From Proteobacteria bacterium 005FR1 (GTDB lineage Bacteria > Pseudomonadota > Gammaproteobacteria > Pseudomonadales > Cellvibrionaceae), in the NCBI GenBank assembly GCA_026192395.1, contig WACF01000001.1, positions 1,137,541 to 1,201,540 of the forward strand: a DNA stretch of 64,000 nt, given 5' to 3'. A program made the position numbers and the translations under genes. Below, in pieces: positions 46,490 through 58,426 of the stretch. The stretch's first letter is position 1, and each line of letters opens with the position of its first letter. Below the pieces are notes generated by a model. It searched no databases. It was given only the letters and a program-made list of their open reading frames with translations, and was not told where the DNA came from.

Positions 46490-48907
46490 TTAATGTGCCT
46501 GGATGGTACCTGAAGTATCTTCCCTGGACTTACCCACCTTTGCCTCAAGCGCCTTGTACTCTTCGTCCGAGAAGGGCTCAGGCATACTGGTCAGAGCGAC
46601 TTCCAGCACCTCATCAATCCACTTGACGGGACGAATGTCCAAGGCCTCGGTGATATTGTCGGGGATTTCCCGCAAGTCGCGTTCATTGTCCGCCGGGATG
46701 ATCACGGTTTTGATTCCGCCTCGGTGAGCAGCCAGCAGTTTTTCCTTCAGGCCCCCGATCCGAAGCACTTCGCCACGCAAAGTAATCTCACCAGTCATTG
46801 CCACATCGGCGCGAACCGGGATATTCGACAGCACCGAAACCAGCGCCGTGCACATCGCGATGCCCGCACTGGGGCCGTCCTTCGGGGTTGCCCCTTCCGG
46901 CACGTGGATGTGAATGTCGAAGCTTTCGTGCCAGTCTGGCGCAATGCCCAGAACCTTGGAGCGCGAGCGCACCACTGTCAGTGCCGCCTGGATGGATTCC
47001 TGCATCACGTCGCCGAGCGAGCCGGTCTTAACGACACGGCCTTTACCCCGCACCGCCGAAGACTCGATCGTCAGCAACTCGCCACCGACCTGAGTCCAGG
47101 CGAGGCCGGTCACCTGGCCAATCTGATTCTCTTCCTCAGCACGGCCGAAGTCGAACTTGCGGACACCCAGGTACTGGTCGAGATTATCCGAGCTGATTGT
47201 CTCGTTGATCTTTTGCTGTGACTTCACGTGATGAGTGACTACCTTGCGGCAGATTTTGGCCACCTCGCGATCCAGTCCACGAACCCCCGCCTCGCGAGTA
47301 TAGAAGCGAATGATGTCGCGAATCGCGGCTTCTTCCAGCGTAACCTCGCCTTTCTCCAGACCGTTGCGCTGCATTTGCTTGGGCAGCAGGTAACGGGTGG
47401 CGATATTGACCTTCTCATCTTCGGTGTAACCCGGAATTCGAATGACTTCCATTCGGTCCAGCAAGGGACCCGGAATGTTCATCGAGTTGGAGGTACAGAC
47501 GAACATTACGTCGGACAGGTCGTAGTCCACTTCCAGGTAATGGTCGTTAAAGGTGCTGTTCTGCTCGGGATCGAGAACCTCAAGCAAGGCAGACGCGGGG
47601 TCGCCGCGGTGATCCATACCCATCTTGTCCACCTCGTCGAGGAGGAACAGCGGGTTCTTCACTCCCACTTTGGAGATCTTCTGGATCAGCTTGCCCGGCA
47701 GTGAGCCAATGTAAGTACGGCGGTGACCACGAATCTCCGCTTCATCCCGAACGCCGCCAAGGGCCATGCGGGTGAATTTGCGATTGGTGGCTCGGGCGAT
47801 GGATTCACCGAGTGAGGTTTTGCCCACACCGGGAGGGCCGACCAGGCACAGCACGGGGCCACGAATCTTCCGAACCCGCTGCTGCACCGCCAGGTACTCG
47901 AGGATGCGCTCTTTCACTTCCTCCAGGCCGTAATGATCTTCATTGAGGATCTCTTCTGCGCGCGTCAGATCGTGACGAACCTTGCTTCGCTTCTTCCAGG
48001 GTACGTTCACCATCCATTCCACATAGGCACGAACCACCGAGGCCTCTGCCGACATGGGGGACATCATCTTGAGCTTGTTCAGTTCATTGCGGGCCTTGTC
48101 CTCAGCTTCCTTCGGCATGCCCGCTTTCTTGATGCGATCCTCCATCTCTTCCATTTCATTGGGCTCTTCGCCCAACTCACCCAGCTCTTTCTGGATGGCT
48201 TTCATCTGCTCGTTGAGGTAGTACTCGCGCTGGCTCTTTTCCATCTGCTTCTTCACGCGACCGCGGATGCGCTTCTCGACGTGGAAGAGATCGATCTCGG
48301 ATTCCATCAGGCCAAGCAGGTGTTCGAGGCGCTGGCGAATGCTCGGCATTTCCAGCAGCTCTTGCTTCTGCGGCAACTCCAGAGACATGTTGGCGGCAAC
48401 GGTATCCGCCAGGCGACCCGGGTCGTCAATGCCGCTAAGAGCGGTCATCACTTCAGCAGGAACTTTCTTGCTGAGGTTCACGTATTGCTCGAACTGATTC
48501 ATCGCCGAACGTACCAGTAACTCGGCTTCGCGCTCGGGAATCTCTTCGCTGGGAAGCGCCTCGACTTTGGCGCGGAAGTAATTTTCAGAATCGTCCACAG
48601 AAACGATCTTCGCACGCAAACCACCCTCAACCAGCACCTTCACGGTGCCGTCGGGAAGCTTGAGCAGTTGTAAAATCGTCGAGACCGTTCCAATCTCGTA
48701 CATGTCCTGAGGTGCGGGATCGTCTTCGGATGCACTTTTCTGCGCAACCAACAGCACCTGCTTGTCGGCCGCCATGGCTCGTTCCAGCGCTTCGATCGAC
48801 TTTTCCCGACCGACGAACAGAGGAATCACCATGTGCGGATAAACAACCACGTCCCGCAGCGGCAGCAAGGGCAGTTCGTTGTTTTGCAGTTCTGGGGTAT
48901 TCGGCAT
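46490..48907 (-). CDS. lon: ATP-dependent protease Lon
   Basis: This 805-residue AAA+ serine protease degrades misfolded and regulatory proteins in the cytoplasm. Visible features are the N-terminal Lon domain (LPLLPLRDVVVYPHMVIPL), a coiled coil (KSQREYYLNEQMKAIQKELG), Walker A GPPGVGKTS, Walker B FLLDEVDK, and catalytic Ser near 678 (DGPSAGIAM) with Lys near 721 (GLKEKLLAA). I start it at the ATG at 48907, with AGAGGTG 5 bases upstream; the frame extends 15 codons further. A sigma32-type promoter lies upstream, consistent with heat-shock control. Confidence 0.98.
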   Translation of the reverse strand: MPNTPELQNNELPLLPLRDVVVYPHMVIPLFVGREKSIEALERAMAADKQVLLVAQKSASEDDPAPQDMYEIGTVSTILQLLKLPDGTVKVLVEGGLRAKIVSVDDSENYFRAKVEALPSEEIPEREAELLVRSAMNQFEQYVNLSKKVPAEVMTALSGIDDPGRLADTVAANMSLELPQKQELLEMPSIRQRLEHLLGLMESEIDLFHVEKRIRGRVKKQMEKSQREYYLNEQMKAIQKELGELGEEPNEMEEMEDRIKKAGMPKEAEDKARNELNKLKMMSPMSAEASVVRAYVEWMVNVPWKKRSKVRHDLTRAEEILNEDHYGLEEVKERILEYLAVQQRVRKIRGPVLCLVGPPGVGKTSLGESIARATNRKFTRMALGGVRDEAEIRGHRRTYIGSLPGKLIQKISKVGVKNPLFLLDEVDKMGMDHRGDPASALLEVLDPEQNSTFNDHYLEVDYDLSDVMFVCTSNSMNIPGPLLDRMEVIRIPGYTEDEKVNIATRYLLPKQMQRNGLEKGEVTLEEAAIRDIIRFYTREAGVRGLDREVAKICRKVVTHHVKSQQKINETISSDNLDQYLGVRKFDFGRAEEENQIGQVTGLAWTQVGGELLTIESSAVRGKGRVVKTGSLGDVMQESIQAALTVVRSRSKVLGIAPDWHESFDIHIHVPEGATPKDGPSAGIAMCTALVSVLSNIPVRADVAMTGEITLRGEVLRIGGLKEKLLAAHRGGIKTVIIPADNERDLREIPDNITEALDIRPVKWIDEVLEVALTSMPEPFSDEEYKALEAKVGKSREDTSGTIQAH

Positions 48908-49020
48908 TATCACCTCTGGGCTTAAATCTGGGACCCCCGGAGGGGTCAACATTTAGCAGCTCAGCGTCTTGCGCATCGGGGAGCTTGCTAAGGCGTTTTC
49001 GCAACGTCCATAACACTCCT

Positions 49021-49049
49021 AAATGGGGGCAAGCTGAAAGGATTACAAG
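49021..49049 (-). promoter_or_regulatory. Sigma32 (heat-shock) promoter of lon
   Basis: On the minus strand CTTGTAA (49043-49049) and CCCCATTT (49021-49028) are separated by 14 bases, matching the RpoH consensus CTTGAAA-N13-15-CCCCATnT at all but one or two positions. The start site would be near 49014, with a leader of about 105 bases to the lon ATG. Confidence 0.8.
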
Positions 49050-49119
49050 TAACCGGCTTTTTACCGGTCGAGGTGGACGGGGTGATGGGGTTTATTATTC
49101 TGGCTCGGCCGCCCGCCAA

Positions 49120-49202
49120 GCTAATCGCCTTCGGCTTACCTATTTTCAGTTTAGCAAAGGCCCGGCCAACGACCGGGAAAATTCAGGTAAAAGGCGATTA
49201 GC
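49120..49202. repeat. 83-bp palindromic element downstream of clpX (MITE-like or terminator)
   Basis: Terminal inverted repeats GCTAATCGCCTT (49120-49131) and its complement (49191-49202) continue inward as TTACCT/AGGTAA. An inner CCCGG/CCGGG hairpin sits at 49161-49177. On the minus strand the inner hairpin is followed by CCTTTGC, so it may also end the clpX transcript. No second copy was seen in this window. Confidence 0.6.
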
Positions 49203-49242
49203 TCGACAGTTTCAGCCTCTTGGACGGCGCTTTACAGCAAAT

Positions 49243-50547
49243 CTAGCTTTTGTCCTTGGCGGACGCAGCGGCTGATTTGCTTTCCGAGTTTTCATAAACC
49301 AGCAGAGGTTCGGATTCGCCCTTGATCACGGACTCGTCCACCACCACCTTGACCACATTCTTCTCCGAAGGGATGCGATACATGGTGTCAAGCAGTACCG
49401 ATTCCATGATCGAGCGCAGTCCACGGGCGCCGGTCTTTCGATCCATGGCCTTGTGAGCCACGGCACGAAGCGCGTCTTCGCGGAAATCCACTTCTACCCC
49501 TTCCATGCTGAACAGCTTGCTGTATTGCTTGGTCAGTGAGTTCTTCGGCTCGGTCAGAATCTGGATAAGGGCAGCCTGGTCCAGTTCTTCCAGCGTTGCA
49601 ATGACCGGCAGACGGCCGACGAATTCGGGAATCAGCCCGTAGCGGACCAGATCCTCGGGTTCAACATCGCGAAGTGTCTCGCCGACATTCTTACTGTCGT
49701 TCTTGCTCTTCACCTCGGCGCTGAAGCCGATGCCGCCTTTTTCGGACCGATCGCGGATGATCTTGTCCAGCCCGGCAAACGCACCCCCACAGATGAAGAG
49801 AATATTGCCGGTGTCCACCTGCAGGAATTCCTGCTGGGGATGCTTGCGACCGCCCTGGGGCGGCACTGAAGCCACGGTGCCTTCGATCAGCTTCAGCAAA
49901 GCCTGCTGAACACCTTCGCCGGACACGTCACGGGTAATCGAGGGGTTGTCAGATTTGCGAGAAATCTTGTCGATTTCGTCGATGTAGACAATGCCCTGCT
50001 GGGCCTTTTCCACATCGTAGTCGCACTTCTGTAATAGCTTCTGAATGATGTTCTCGACGTCTTCGCCCACATAACCCGCTTCCGTCAGCGTGGTGGCGTC
50101 GGCAATGGTGAAGGGTACATTGAGCAGGCGAGCGAGCGTTTCCGCCAGTAGCGTTTTACCGCTACCGGTCGGACCCACGAGCAGGATGTTGCTCTTGCCG
50201 AGTTCGACGTCTTCTTTATCCTTCTTCTTCTCACCGATACGCAGGCGCTTGTAGTGGTTGTATACCGCTACCGCCAACACCTTCTTGGCGCGGCTCTGGC
50301 CGATAACGTACTGGTCGAGAATCTCGGAAATTTCCTGTGGAGTGGGCAAGCGGTCGGACGCACTTTCACTCGCACTTTCCTGGATTTCTTCGCGAATGAT
50401 GTCGTTGCACAGGTCGACACACTCGTCACAGATGAAGACGGAAGGACCTGCAATCAGCTTGCGCACTTCGTGCTGGCTCTTGCCACAGAAGGAGCAGTAC
50501 AGCAGTTTGCCGTTGTCGTCCCCGTTTTCGTTACTGCGATCGGTCAT
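49243..50547 (-). CDS. clpX: ClpX, ATP-binding specificity subunit of the Clp protease
   Basis: This 434-residue AAA+ unfoldase has an N-terminal C4 zinc-binding domain (CSFCGK, then CDECVDLC), Walker A GPTGSGKT and Walker [10 protein letters not shown]. The pore loop GYVGED, the IGF-type ClpP-docking loop within GGIGFSAE and sensor 2 GARGLR are also present. It delivers tagged substrates such as SsrA-labelled proteins to ClpP, encoded next upstream. The 439-base gap to clpP suggests a separate promoter. Confidence 0.98.
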   Translation of the reverse strand: MTDRSNENGDDNGKLLYCSFCGKSQHEVRKLIAGPSVFICDECVDLCNDIIREEIQESASESASDRLPTPQEISEILDQYVIGQSRAKKVLAVAVYNHYKRLRIGEKKKDKEDVELGKSNILLVGPTGSGKTLLAETLARLLNVPFTIADATTLTEAGYVGEDVENIIQKLLQKCDYDVEKAQQGIVYIDEIDKISRKSDNPSITRDVSGEGVQQALLKLIEGTVASVPPQGGRKHPQQEFLQVDTGNILFICGGAFAGLDKIIRDRSEKGGIGFSAEVKSKNDSKNVGETLRDVEPEDLVRYGLIPEFVGRLPVIATLEELDQAALIQILTEPKNSLTKQYSKLFSMEGVEVDFREDALRAVAHKAMDRKTGARGLRSIMESVLLDTMYRIPSEKNVVKVVVDESVIKGESEPLLVYENSESKSAAASAKDKS

Positions 50548-50986
50548 TAAATCACTCCGTCTAACTGATACCGGTAAATCTAAAGATGCTAGGTTTTGGG
50601 CGACTTTTCAAGCCCCCAACGCCTCGGGTTGGTTACAGCCGCGAACGGGCTGGCCGCAATCCGTGCAGCTAACGATGCTTGTTAGGGCAAAAAACGCGCC
50701 ATTTGGCCCCGTGCCGGTAGAGTCTTACGACGAATCGGGATGTCTGCGCCGCTGAAAACTAGTTACTACGCTAGTCTATGGAAACGACAGCAGCCACGTC
50801 GGTCACGCCTTCTGGCGTGGCCTTCCGTGGTCGCGCTACTTCTTTGGGCTGGTCGAGACTCGCTACCGTGCTCTCCCCACCCGCCGGTCCCTACGAGGGA
50901 ATCATTTGAACAGCTTAGTCCTTTATTTGTTCTGACTTATCCGATCTGGATCAATTTTGATCACCGGATTCTCGAAAGATTGCGCC
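50548..50986. other. Spacer between clpP and clpX
   Basis: These 439 bases contain no supported gene. A CTTGAAA (50606-50612, minus strand) is a perfect heat-shock -35 box before clpX but has only a poor -10 partner. A hairpin CACGCC-TTCT-GGCGTG sits at 50804-50819, and a palindromic GATCAA..TTGATC at about 50947-50962 lies after the clpP stop. Confidence 0.5.
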
Positions 50987-51631
50987 TTAGAGTTCCTTGT
51001 TTGATCCCGGTCGGTGGCTAAGCACCTCATCGACCAAACCGTACTTCTTGGACTCCTCTGCACTCATAAAGTTGTCGCGCTCGGTTTCCGTGGCGACCTG
51101 CTTCACGCTGCGGCCGGTGTGATAGGCCATGATCTCGTTCAAGCGCTCACGAATCTTGAGAATCTCCTGAGCGTGGATATGAATATCGGAAGCCTGGCCC
51201 TGAGCACCACCGCTCGGCTGGTGAATCATGGTGCGCGCATTGGGCAGGCAGATGCGCTTGCCCTTGGCACCGGCCGCCAGCAGAAAGGCGCCCATGCTGC
51301 AAGCCTGGCCCACGCACATCGTGCTCACGTCCGGGCGGATGAACTGCATGGTGTCGTAAATCGAAAGACCCGCAGTCACCGAACCGCCAGGCGAATTGAT
51401 ATACAGATGAATGTCCTTGTCAGGATTTTCCGCCTCAAGGAACAACATCTGCGCCACGATCAGGTTGGCCATGTAGTCTTCCACCTGACCCACGAGAAAG
51501 ATGATTCGCTCTTTTAGCAGCCGGGAATAGATGTCGTAGGAACGCTCACCGCGCGCTGTCTGCTCAACAACAATAGGCACACCAACGTTGGAGATCTGAG
51601 GTACGGAATTCATAGGATCAAACTTTGACAT
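50987..51631 (-). CDS. clpP: ClpP, proteolytic subunit of the Clp protease
   Basis: This 214-residue serine peptidase forms the tetradecameric barrel of ClpXP and ClpAP. The catalytic triad is Ser112 ([10 protein letters not shown]), His137 (TMIHQPSGG) and the Asp near 186. Motifs YINSPGG and the N-terminal processing region are normal. I start it at the ATG at 51631; an ATG at 51613 and the longer frame to 51691 are alternatives, and ribosome binding signals are weak for all. It lies between tig and clpX, the standard order. Confidence 0.97.
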   Translation of the reverse strand: MSKFDPMNSVPQISNVGVPIVVEQTARGERSYDIYSRLLKERIIFLVGQVEDYMANLIVAQMLFLEAENPDKDIHLYINSPGGSVTAGLSIYDTMQFIRPDVSTMCVGQACSMGAFLLAAGAKGKRICLPNARTMIHQPSGGAQGQASDIHIHAQEILKIRERLNEIMAYHTGRSVKQVATETERDNFMSAEESKKYGLVDEVLSHRPGSNKEL

Positions 51632-51770
51632 CTTCGTACTGTTTTCCTTTGTTGTAGTAGAGGTTGAGGTAGGCACCCAGTAGTAAGACACGACTGACGG
51701 CAGAGGTTCAGCTTTTGCCGGTTCCGGCAGTGCTAATGGCGGAGGGGAGCGGATTGGGAGAGATGTAAGT

Positions 51771-51829
51771 CTGCCCGCACTTGTTCATCTTCTGATCAGC
51801 CTCGATCAGACCCTGAGCAATGCGGGCAG
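51771..51829 (-). other. Branched stem-loop between tig and clpP
   Basis: Outer CTGCCCGCA (51771-51779) pairs with TGCGGGCAG (51821-51829), and inside it TCTGATC (51791-51797) pairs with GATCAGA (51804-51810). It begins 12 bases after the tig stop. It lacks a T-run, so attenuation or mRNA protection is more likely than full termination. Confidence 0.6.
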
Positions 51830-51840
51830 TTCAACTCTGG

Positions 51841-53157
51841 TTACTGCTGTCCGCGCAGTCTCTGCATCAGTTCGTCGTAGTTGGTTTGCTCTTCTTCCAC
51901 CTTCGCCTTGGCGACAATGTGTTCAACCACCTGGTCTTCGAGAACCATCGCTTCGATGTTGGCCTTCGCTTCCCGATTGCTGGAATAGTACTGCACCACG
52001 GCCTCTGGCTCATGGTAAGTAGCCGCAACCTGCTCGATTGCTTCCTTCACTTTCTCTTCGTCGGGTCGGATCGATTCCTTTTTAATGATCTCGCCAACCA
52101 GCAGACCCAGTGCAACACGCTTCTTCGCCTGCTCTTCAAACATGCTGTCGGGAAGCAGGGACTTCATGTCCATGTTCTTCGCCGCGCCGCCGAACTGCTG
52201 CATCATCTGCTGACGCATGCTGTCGATTTCGTTGGCGATCAGCGCCTTCGGCAAATCCACCTCTTTGGCCTTGTAGAGTTCGTCGAGTGCCTGGTTCTTC
52301 ACCAGTGACTTCTGCGCATTCTTGAGCTCGCGCTCCATGTTGCTGCGGACTTCCTCTTTGAACTTGTCGAGACCGCCCTCTTCCACGCCGTACTTGGCGA
52401 AGAACTCATCATCGAGCTCTGGCTGCTTCTTCTCGTTGACCTTGTGCACTTTCACATGGAATTCCACCGCGGCGCCTTTCAGCTCTTCCGAGTGGTAGTC
52501 TTCCGGGAAAGTCAGCTCGAGAGTTCGCTCATCGCCAGCTTTCATGCCAACAATGCCTTCCTCGAAGCCAGGAATCATGGAGCTGGAGCCGAGCACCAGC
52601 GGACGTTCTTCCGCTGAGCCGCCCTGGAATTCTTCGCCACCCTTGGTCCCGCGAAAATCGATGATCACCTGATCGCCGTCTTGAGCCGCTCGATCTGCCT
52701 CTTCCCAGCTCGCCTGCTGGTCGCGCAGGTTTTCAACCATTTTTTCCACGTCGCTGTCTTCTACAGTGGCAACTGGTTTGGTGACGGAAAAGCTGGAGAA
52801 GTCCGGCAGGTCGACTTCCGGGTAAACTTCGATTGTGGCGATGTACTCGAGATCTTCACCTTCCTGATCCTTGGTGGTGTCGATGCTGGGCATGCCAGCC
52901 GGATTGATATCTTCTTTCTTGAGCGCTTCGAAATAGGTACGGTTGATGACTTCGCCAAGCACTTCCTGACGAATGCCGGCACCGAAACGCTGCTTTACCA
53001 CTTTCATGGGCACTTTGCCCACGCGGAAACCGTTGATACGCACTTTCTTGGCGGCGTCGCGAAGACGTTTGTTGACTTCGCTGTCCACCTGCTCGGCGGG
53101 TACACCGACGGTGATGCGACGCTCTAAACCAGATGTTGTTTCGACAGAAACCTGCAT
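51841..53157 (-). CDS. tig: Trigger factor
   Basis: This 438-residue ribosome-associated chaperone has an N-terminal ribosome-binding domain with the GFRVGKVP signature (residues 44-51). A FKBP-type peptidyl-prolyl isomerase domain (about 150-245, GDQVIIDFRGTKGG to EFHVKVHKV) and a long helical C-terminal arm domain follow. It starts at the ATG at 53157 with AGGA upstream; the longer open frame runs into the tRNA gene. It heads the tig-clpP-clpX group and lies 36 bases downstream of tRNA-Leu on the same strand. Confidence 0.98.
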   Translation of the reverse strand: MQVSVETTSGLERRITVGVPAEQVDSEVNKRLRDAAKKVRINGFRVGKVPMKVVKQRFGAGIRQEVLGEVINRTYFEALKKEDINPAGMPSIDTTKDQEGEDLEYIATIEVYPEVDLPDFSSFSVTKPVATVEDSDVEKMVENLRDQQASWEEADRAAQDGDQVIIDFRGTKGGEEFQGGSAEERPLVLGSSSMIPGFEEGIVGMKAGDERTLELTFPEDYHSEELKGAAVEFHVKVHKVNEKKQPELDDEFFAKYGVEEGGLDKFKEEVRSNMERELKNAQKSLVKNQALDELYKAKEVDLPKALIANEIDSMRQQMMQQFGGAAKNMDMKSLLPDSMFEEQAKKRVALGLLVGEIIKKESIRPDEEKVKEAIEQVAATYHEPEAVVQYYSSNREAKANIEAMVLEDQVVEHIVAKAKVEEEQTNYDELMQRLRGQQ

Positions 53158-53193
53158 ATCTTTCCTCGTGATTCTACAAGTGCATGTTATATA

Positions 53194-53278
<85 letters not shown>

Positions 53279-53465
53279 AATTCAAATAGCGTCGAGCCAG
53301 CAGCTTGGCTGCCGATCAAGCGGGCGTTCTAAGTGCTTGATTTTCGGGGATAAATTACAAAAGTAACCATGGCTCGGCGAGAAGGGCTGGAGATTGTGCC
53401 ACAGTCACCTTGGAGGTTCAACTGAGTGACTCGCGCCAGGGCCCGCGCTGCACGGGCCAGAGCAT

Positions 53466-54863
53466 TCAGGGAGCAGGCCTGGCCAGCAAGAGAATGGCCT
53501 CTTTGTCCACCGATCCAAGGAGTTCGACCTTCTCCGTGCCGGCCGCCACGAACAGGGCCTGCTCCGGCACCAGAGCGGAGCCATTCACGCTCACCTCGCC
53601 CGCTATGCCCATCAACAGACAGTACTCCGAGCCTTGCTCCACAGGCTTTCGATCCAGCAAGAATCGCCCGCCCGGCTGGAGGGTCAGCCGCTGCACGTGA
53701 AAATCACGAAACTGAACCACTTCTTCTATCTGCAGATCCGGGGTACTCGATAGCACCGGCAACTCGGCAGCCGTCGGCGGATCGAGCGAGATCATCTCCA
53801 TTGCCTCGGCAGTATCCCAGTGCTTCTGGGTCAGGACCTTCTGCGCGAAGGAAAGAATTTTTCGCTCGTAAACCGGCGTCTGGAATTCCACGGTTCGAAC
53901 CCCGTGCAGCAGTGAATGGGGCGTAAAACACGGCACCCGAACAACGTCACCAACCTTCAGGGGATCTATGTGGATAAAAGCTTCCATCTGCTCCCGAAGG
54001 GCCGCTTCACGTTCGCGCAAATCAGTGGGCAGCTTGGCGAGCCAGCGCTCAAGAACAACTGGCTCAACCGGCGCGTCCAAGGCAATCCCTTCGTCGATTC
54101 GGTTCTGATCCAGCAGCTCATCAATCTCTACCCGCACATTGCGGTAGGCATGAACCGCTGAAAGGTAATCCGCTTTGAAACGGGCGTCATCGCCATACAT
54201 CTCCCGTTTGCGCTGATCGAAGCCGAAGCGAATGCCACCGGTTCCATTCGGCCAGGCTTGCGAATCCACGTGAGTCACCACATAGACTTCACGCTTCTCT
54301 TCATGCATTTCGAAGTAAAGATCACCGAAGACCGGCTGCGGAAGCGGATCGAGTACTTTCAGAAGAATCAGTTCGTCCGACTCCTGACCAAGGAGCTGGC
54401 GAGGACAAACCGACAGTAACCACGGCAAAGGTAGCCGATGTCCGCTCTCATCGATGACTTCCGATTGCCCGCGCGCCTCGATGCCGGTGTACCAGACTTC
54501 CTGTCCCCAGGGCTTCGGGATACGGATAGGATTCAGCCGGAGCGGACGATTCAGCTCGAGCCACGCAAGATCGTGCTCAATACACCACTCGCGCATGGCT
54601 TCCCATTCCGCTCGCAGGCAGTTGAGACCACGCAGCATTGCATCATCCTTTTTCGCAACACTCAGGGCGACGCGCGGGCCCGTGGCGGTCTTTGCCAGCG
54701 CGATGATTGCGAGCAGCTCAACCGAGGGCGCACCGGGTAGATAGGTTTGCGTGTAGCTATAATCGAGGGCGAAGCCGTCGGCGGCCTTGTCGCTCTCGAC
54801 AAAGGCCGCCATTTGCTCGGCGAAAAGAGCTTCGGGGTGCTCAGTTTTATGAAGTGTAATCAC
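53466..54863 (-). CDS. Phosphomannose-isomerase-like (ManA-type) cupin protein
   Basis: This 465-residue protein has a type I mannose-6-phosphate isomerase-like architecture. KPWGQEVWYTGIE stands at the place of the KPWGG-type entry. A cupin strand with a possible metal-binding DLYFEMHEEKREVYVV and the segment RVPCFTPHSLLHGVRTVEFQTPVYERKIL resemble the second metal-site region, and a C-terminal second cupin follows. The canonical QxHP ligand motif is not seen, so isomerase activity is uncertain. It starts with GTG 31 bases after fadA and may be co-transcribed with fadBA, which is an unexpected partner. 53279-53465 upstream of tRNA shows no gene. Confidence 0.8.
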   Translation of the reverse strand: MITLHKTEHPEALFAEQMAAFVESDKAADGFALDYSYTQTYLPGAPSVELLAIIALAKTATGPRVALSVAKKDDAMLRGLNCLRAEWEAMREWCIEHDLAWLELNRPLRLNPIRIPKPWGQEVWYTGIEARGQSEVIDESGHRLPLPWLLSVCPRQLLGQESDELILLKVLDPLPQPVFGDLYFEMHEEKREVYVVTHVDSQAWPNGTGGIRFGFDQRKREMYGDDARFKADYLSAVHAYRNVRVEIDELLDQNRIDEGIALDAPVEPVVLERWLAKLPTDLREREAALREQMEAFIHIDPLKVGDVVRVPCFTPHSLLHGVRTVEFQTPVYERKILSFAQKVLTQKHWDTAEAMEMISLDPPTAAELPVLSSTPDLQIEEVVQFRDFHVQRLTLQPGGRFLLDRKPVEQGSEYCLLMGIAGEVSVNGSALVPEQALFVAAGTEKVELLGSVDKEAILLLARPAP

Positions 54864-54894
54864 ACAGACTTGCCAAAAGTGTCCTTATCCAGAA

Positions 54895-56130
<1,236 letters not shown>

Positions 56131-58281
56131 TCAGTCGAAGTATTTGCCTTTGGTTTCCGCCATTTTGCGCATAGACTCAGTGGGCTCGTAGATCGGCCCC
56201 AGGTCCTTGTGCTGATCGGCCATGTCGCAGATGGTTTGCGCACCGATGGAATCGATCCAGCTGAACAGGCCACCGCGGAAAGGAGGAAAGCCGACGCCGT
56301 AGACCAGCGCCATATCCGCTTCTGCTGGTGATTCCACGATGCCTTCGTCCACGCAACGGGCCAGTTCAGTGGCCATGGGCACCATCATACGCGCGATGAT
56401 TTCTTCATCGGAAAACTCGCGCCGCTCGGCAACGTGCGGCTTGATGAGTTCGTAGGCGGTTTCGCTGGGCACTTTCTTCGGCTTGCCCTTCTTGTCTTTC
56501 TCGTAATCGTAGAAGCCCTTGCCGTTTTTCTGGCCCAGTCGGTTGGCTTCAAACAGCACTTCGATCGGATCCTTGAAGTTGCGGGTCATACGCTCGGGGA
56601 AGCCTTCCGACATTACGTCAGCAGCGTGAACGGCCGTATCGAGACCCACCACGTCCAGCAGGTAAGCCGGCCCCATCGGCCATCCCCATTTCTGCATGAC
56701 TTTGTCGATCTGCTGGAAGTCCGCGCCATCGCGAACCAGCATGGAAAAGCCGGCGAAGTACGGGAACAGAACACGATTCACCAGGAATCCGGGGCAGTCC
56801 TTCACGACTACTGCTTTCTTGCCCATTGCATTGGCGTAGGCAACAGTGCGAGCAACTGCGGTATCGGAGGTCTTGCTGCCGCGAATCACTTCCACCAGCG
56901 GCATCGCATGCACGGGATTAAAGAAGTGCATGCCGCAGAAATTCTCCGGCCGCTTCATTGCCTGGGCAAGAAGATCGATGGAGATGGTGGAGGTGTTAGA
57001 GGCGATGACCGTATCGTCGGTTACCTTTGTTTCAACTTCAGCGAGAACCGCATGCTTGACTTTGGGGTTTTCGACAACCGCTTCAACAACGACGTCCACC
57101 TGATCGAAACCGCCGTAATCGAGAGTCGGGTCGATGTTGTTCAGCACTTCGCCCATGCTGGCCGCACTCATGCGTCCTTTATCGACACGCTTCAGCAACA
57201 GCTTGCGCGCTTCGGACAGGCCGAGGTCGAGCCCCGCCTGATTGATGTCCTTCATCAGGATCGGCGTGCCTTTCAATGCCGACTGATAGGCAATGCCACC
57301 ACCCATGATGCCGGCGCCGAGTACGGCCGCACGAGCAACCTTCTTGTCTGCCTTGCGCTCCCAGCCTTTGGCCTTTTTGCTCAACAGCTGGTCATTGAGG
57401 AAGATGCTAACCAGCGAACGCGCGACACTGGTTTGCGCCAGCTTGACGAAGGCTTCGGTTTCTACCGCCAGGGCCTTGTCGCGATCGAGCGTACAGGCTT
57501 TCTGCATTGCCTTCGTCGCTTCAACCGGCGCCGGATAATTCGGACCCGCTGTACCCTTGATGAAAGCTTTCGAGGTCTCGAAAGCCATCATGGTTTCCAT
57601 CATGTTCATGGGCAGCGGACCGCGCTTTTGCTCGCGACGCTTGGCGTAGTCCAGCTTGCCGGCGATACACTGTTTGACCGTATAGAGGGCGGCATCTTTC
57701 AGCTGCTCCGGCTCGACTACTGCGTCGACAACACCGGCTCGCAGCGCCTCTTCAGCTCGATGGTCCTTGCCAGTGGCGACCCAAGTCACTGCGGTATCCA
57801 CGCCGGCAATGCGGGGCAGACGAACCGTGCCACCCCAGCCGGGCAACAGCCCGAGTTTGGTTTCCGGCAATCCCACCTTCGCCTTCGTGCTCGCGACACG
57901 GTAGTCACAAGCCAGCGCGAACTCGAGACCGCCGCCAAGAGCGAAACCGTTGATGGCGGCAACCACCGGCACATTCAATTCTTCCAGGCGATTGTTATTG
58001 CGGTTGTTTTCGCTGAGCATGTCCGCGATCGCTTCCGCGCCCGCTTCGAACACGCCGCCGAACTGAGTGATATCGGCGCCGACAATGAAAACGTCCTTGC
58101 CACTGGTGGCAATAACGCCCTTTATGCTGGAGTCGTTTTCGATAGCCGTAATCGCATCGGACAGTTCCTTCACCACGTCGGCGCTGAACTTGTTCACCGA
58201 TTCGTTGCGCAGATCGAATTTGAGCTCGGCGATGCCGTCTTCTAGCATCTGAACAGTGATGGCGCTGCCTTCAAATATCAT
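56131..58281 (-). CDS. fadB: Fatty-acid oxidation complex subunit alpha FadB
   Basis: This 716-residue bifunctional enzyme has an N-terminal enoyl-CoA hydratase/isomerase domain with GADITQFGG and [18 protein letters not shown]. The NAD-binding L-3-hydroxyacyl-CoA dehydrogenase domain follows, with [31 protein letters not shown] and a CPGFLVNR motif. AGAGG precedes the ATG. It forms the beta-oxidation complex with FadA. I looked for a PsrA- or FadR-like operator in 58282-58426 and saw none that was convincing. Confidence 0.97.
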   Translation of the reverse strand: MIFEGSAITVQMLEDGIAELKFDLRNESVNKFSADVVKELSDAITAIENDSSIKGVIATSGKDVFIVGADITQFGGVFEAGAEAIADMLSENNRNNNRLEELNVPVVAAINGFALGGGLEFALACDYRVASTKAKVGLPETKLGLLPGWGGTVRLPRIAGVDTAVTWVATGKDHRAEEALRAGVVDAVVEPEQLKDAALYTVKQCIAGKLDYAKRREQKRGPLPMNMMETMMAFETSKAFIKGTAGPNYPAPVEATKAMQKACTLDRDKALAVETEAFVKLAQTSVARSLVSIFLNDQLLSKKAKGWERKADKKVARAAVLGAGIMGGGIAYQSALKGTPILMKDINQAGLDLGLSEARKLLLKRVDKGRMSAASMGEVLNNIDPTLDYGGFDQVDVVVEAVVENPKVKHAVLAEVETKVTDDTVIASNTSTISIDLLAQAMKRPENFCGMHFFNPVHAMPLVEVIRGSKTSDTAVARTVAYANAMGKKAVVVKDCPGFLVNRVLFPYFAGFSMLVRDGADFQQIDKVMQKWGWPMGPAYLLDVVGLDTAVHAADVMSEGFPERMTRNFKDPIEVLFEANRLGQKNGKGFYDYEKDKKGKPKKVPSETAYELIKPHVAERREFSDEEIIARMMVPMATELARCVDEGIVESPAEADMALVYGVGFPPFRGGLFSWIDSIGAQTICDMADQHKDLGPIYEPTESMRKMAETKGKYFD

Positions 58282-58426
58282 GCTGGGCCTCTTAACGGAT
58301 GTGTTTGGTAGATTCAGAAAAAATGAACGGAGATAAGCGCAGGGCCGCTATGATAACGCTTTTGGAAGCATAAGGCGCGATCCGGTTCTGACTTGGCGGT
58401 TTTAACAGCTGCAGTCAAAAGTCCAG

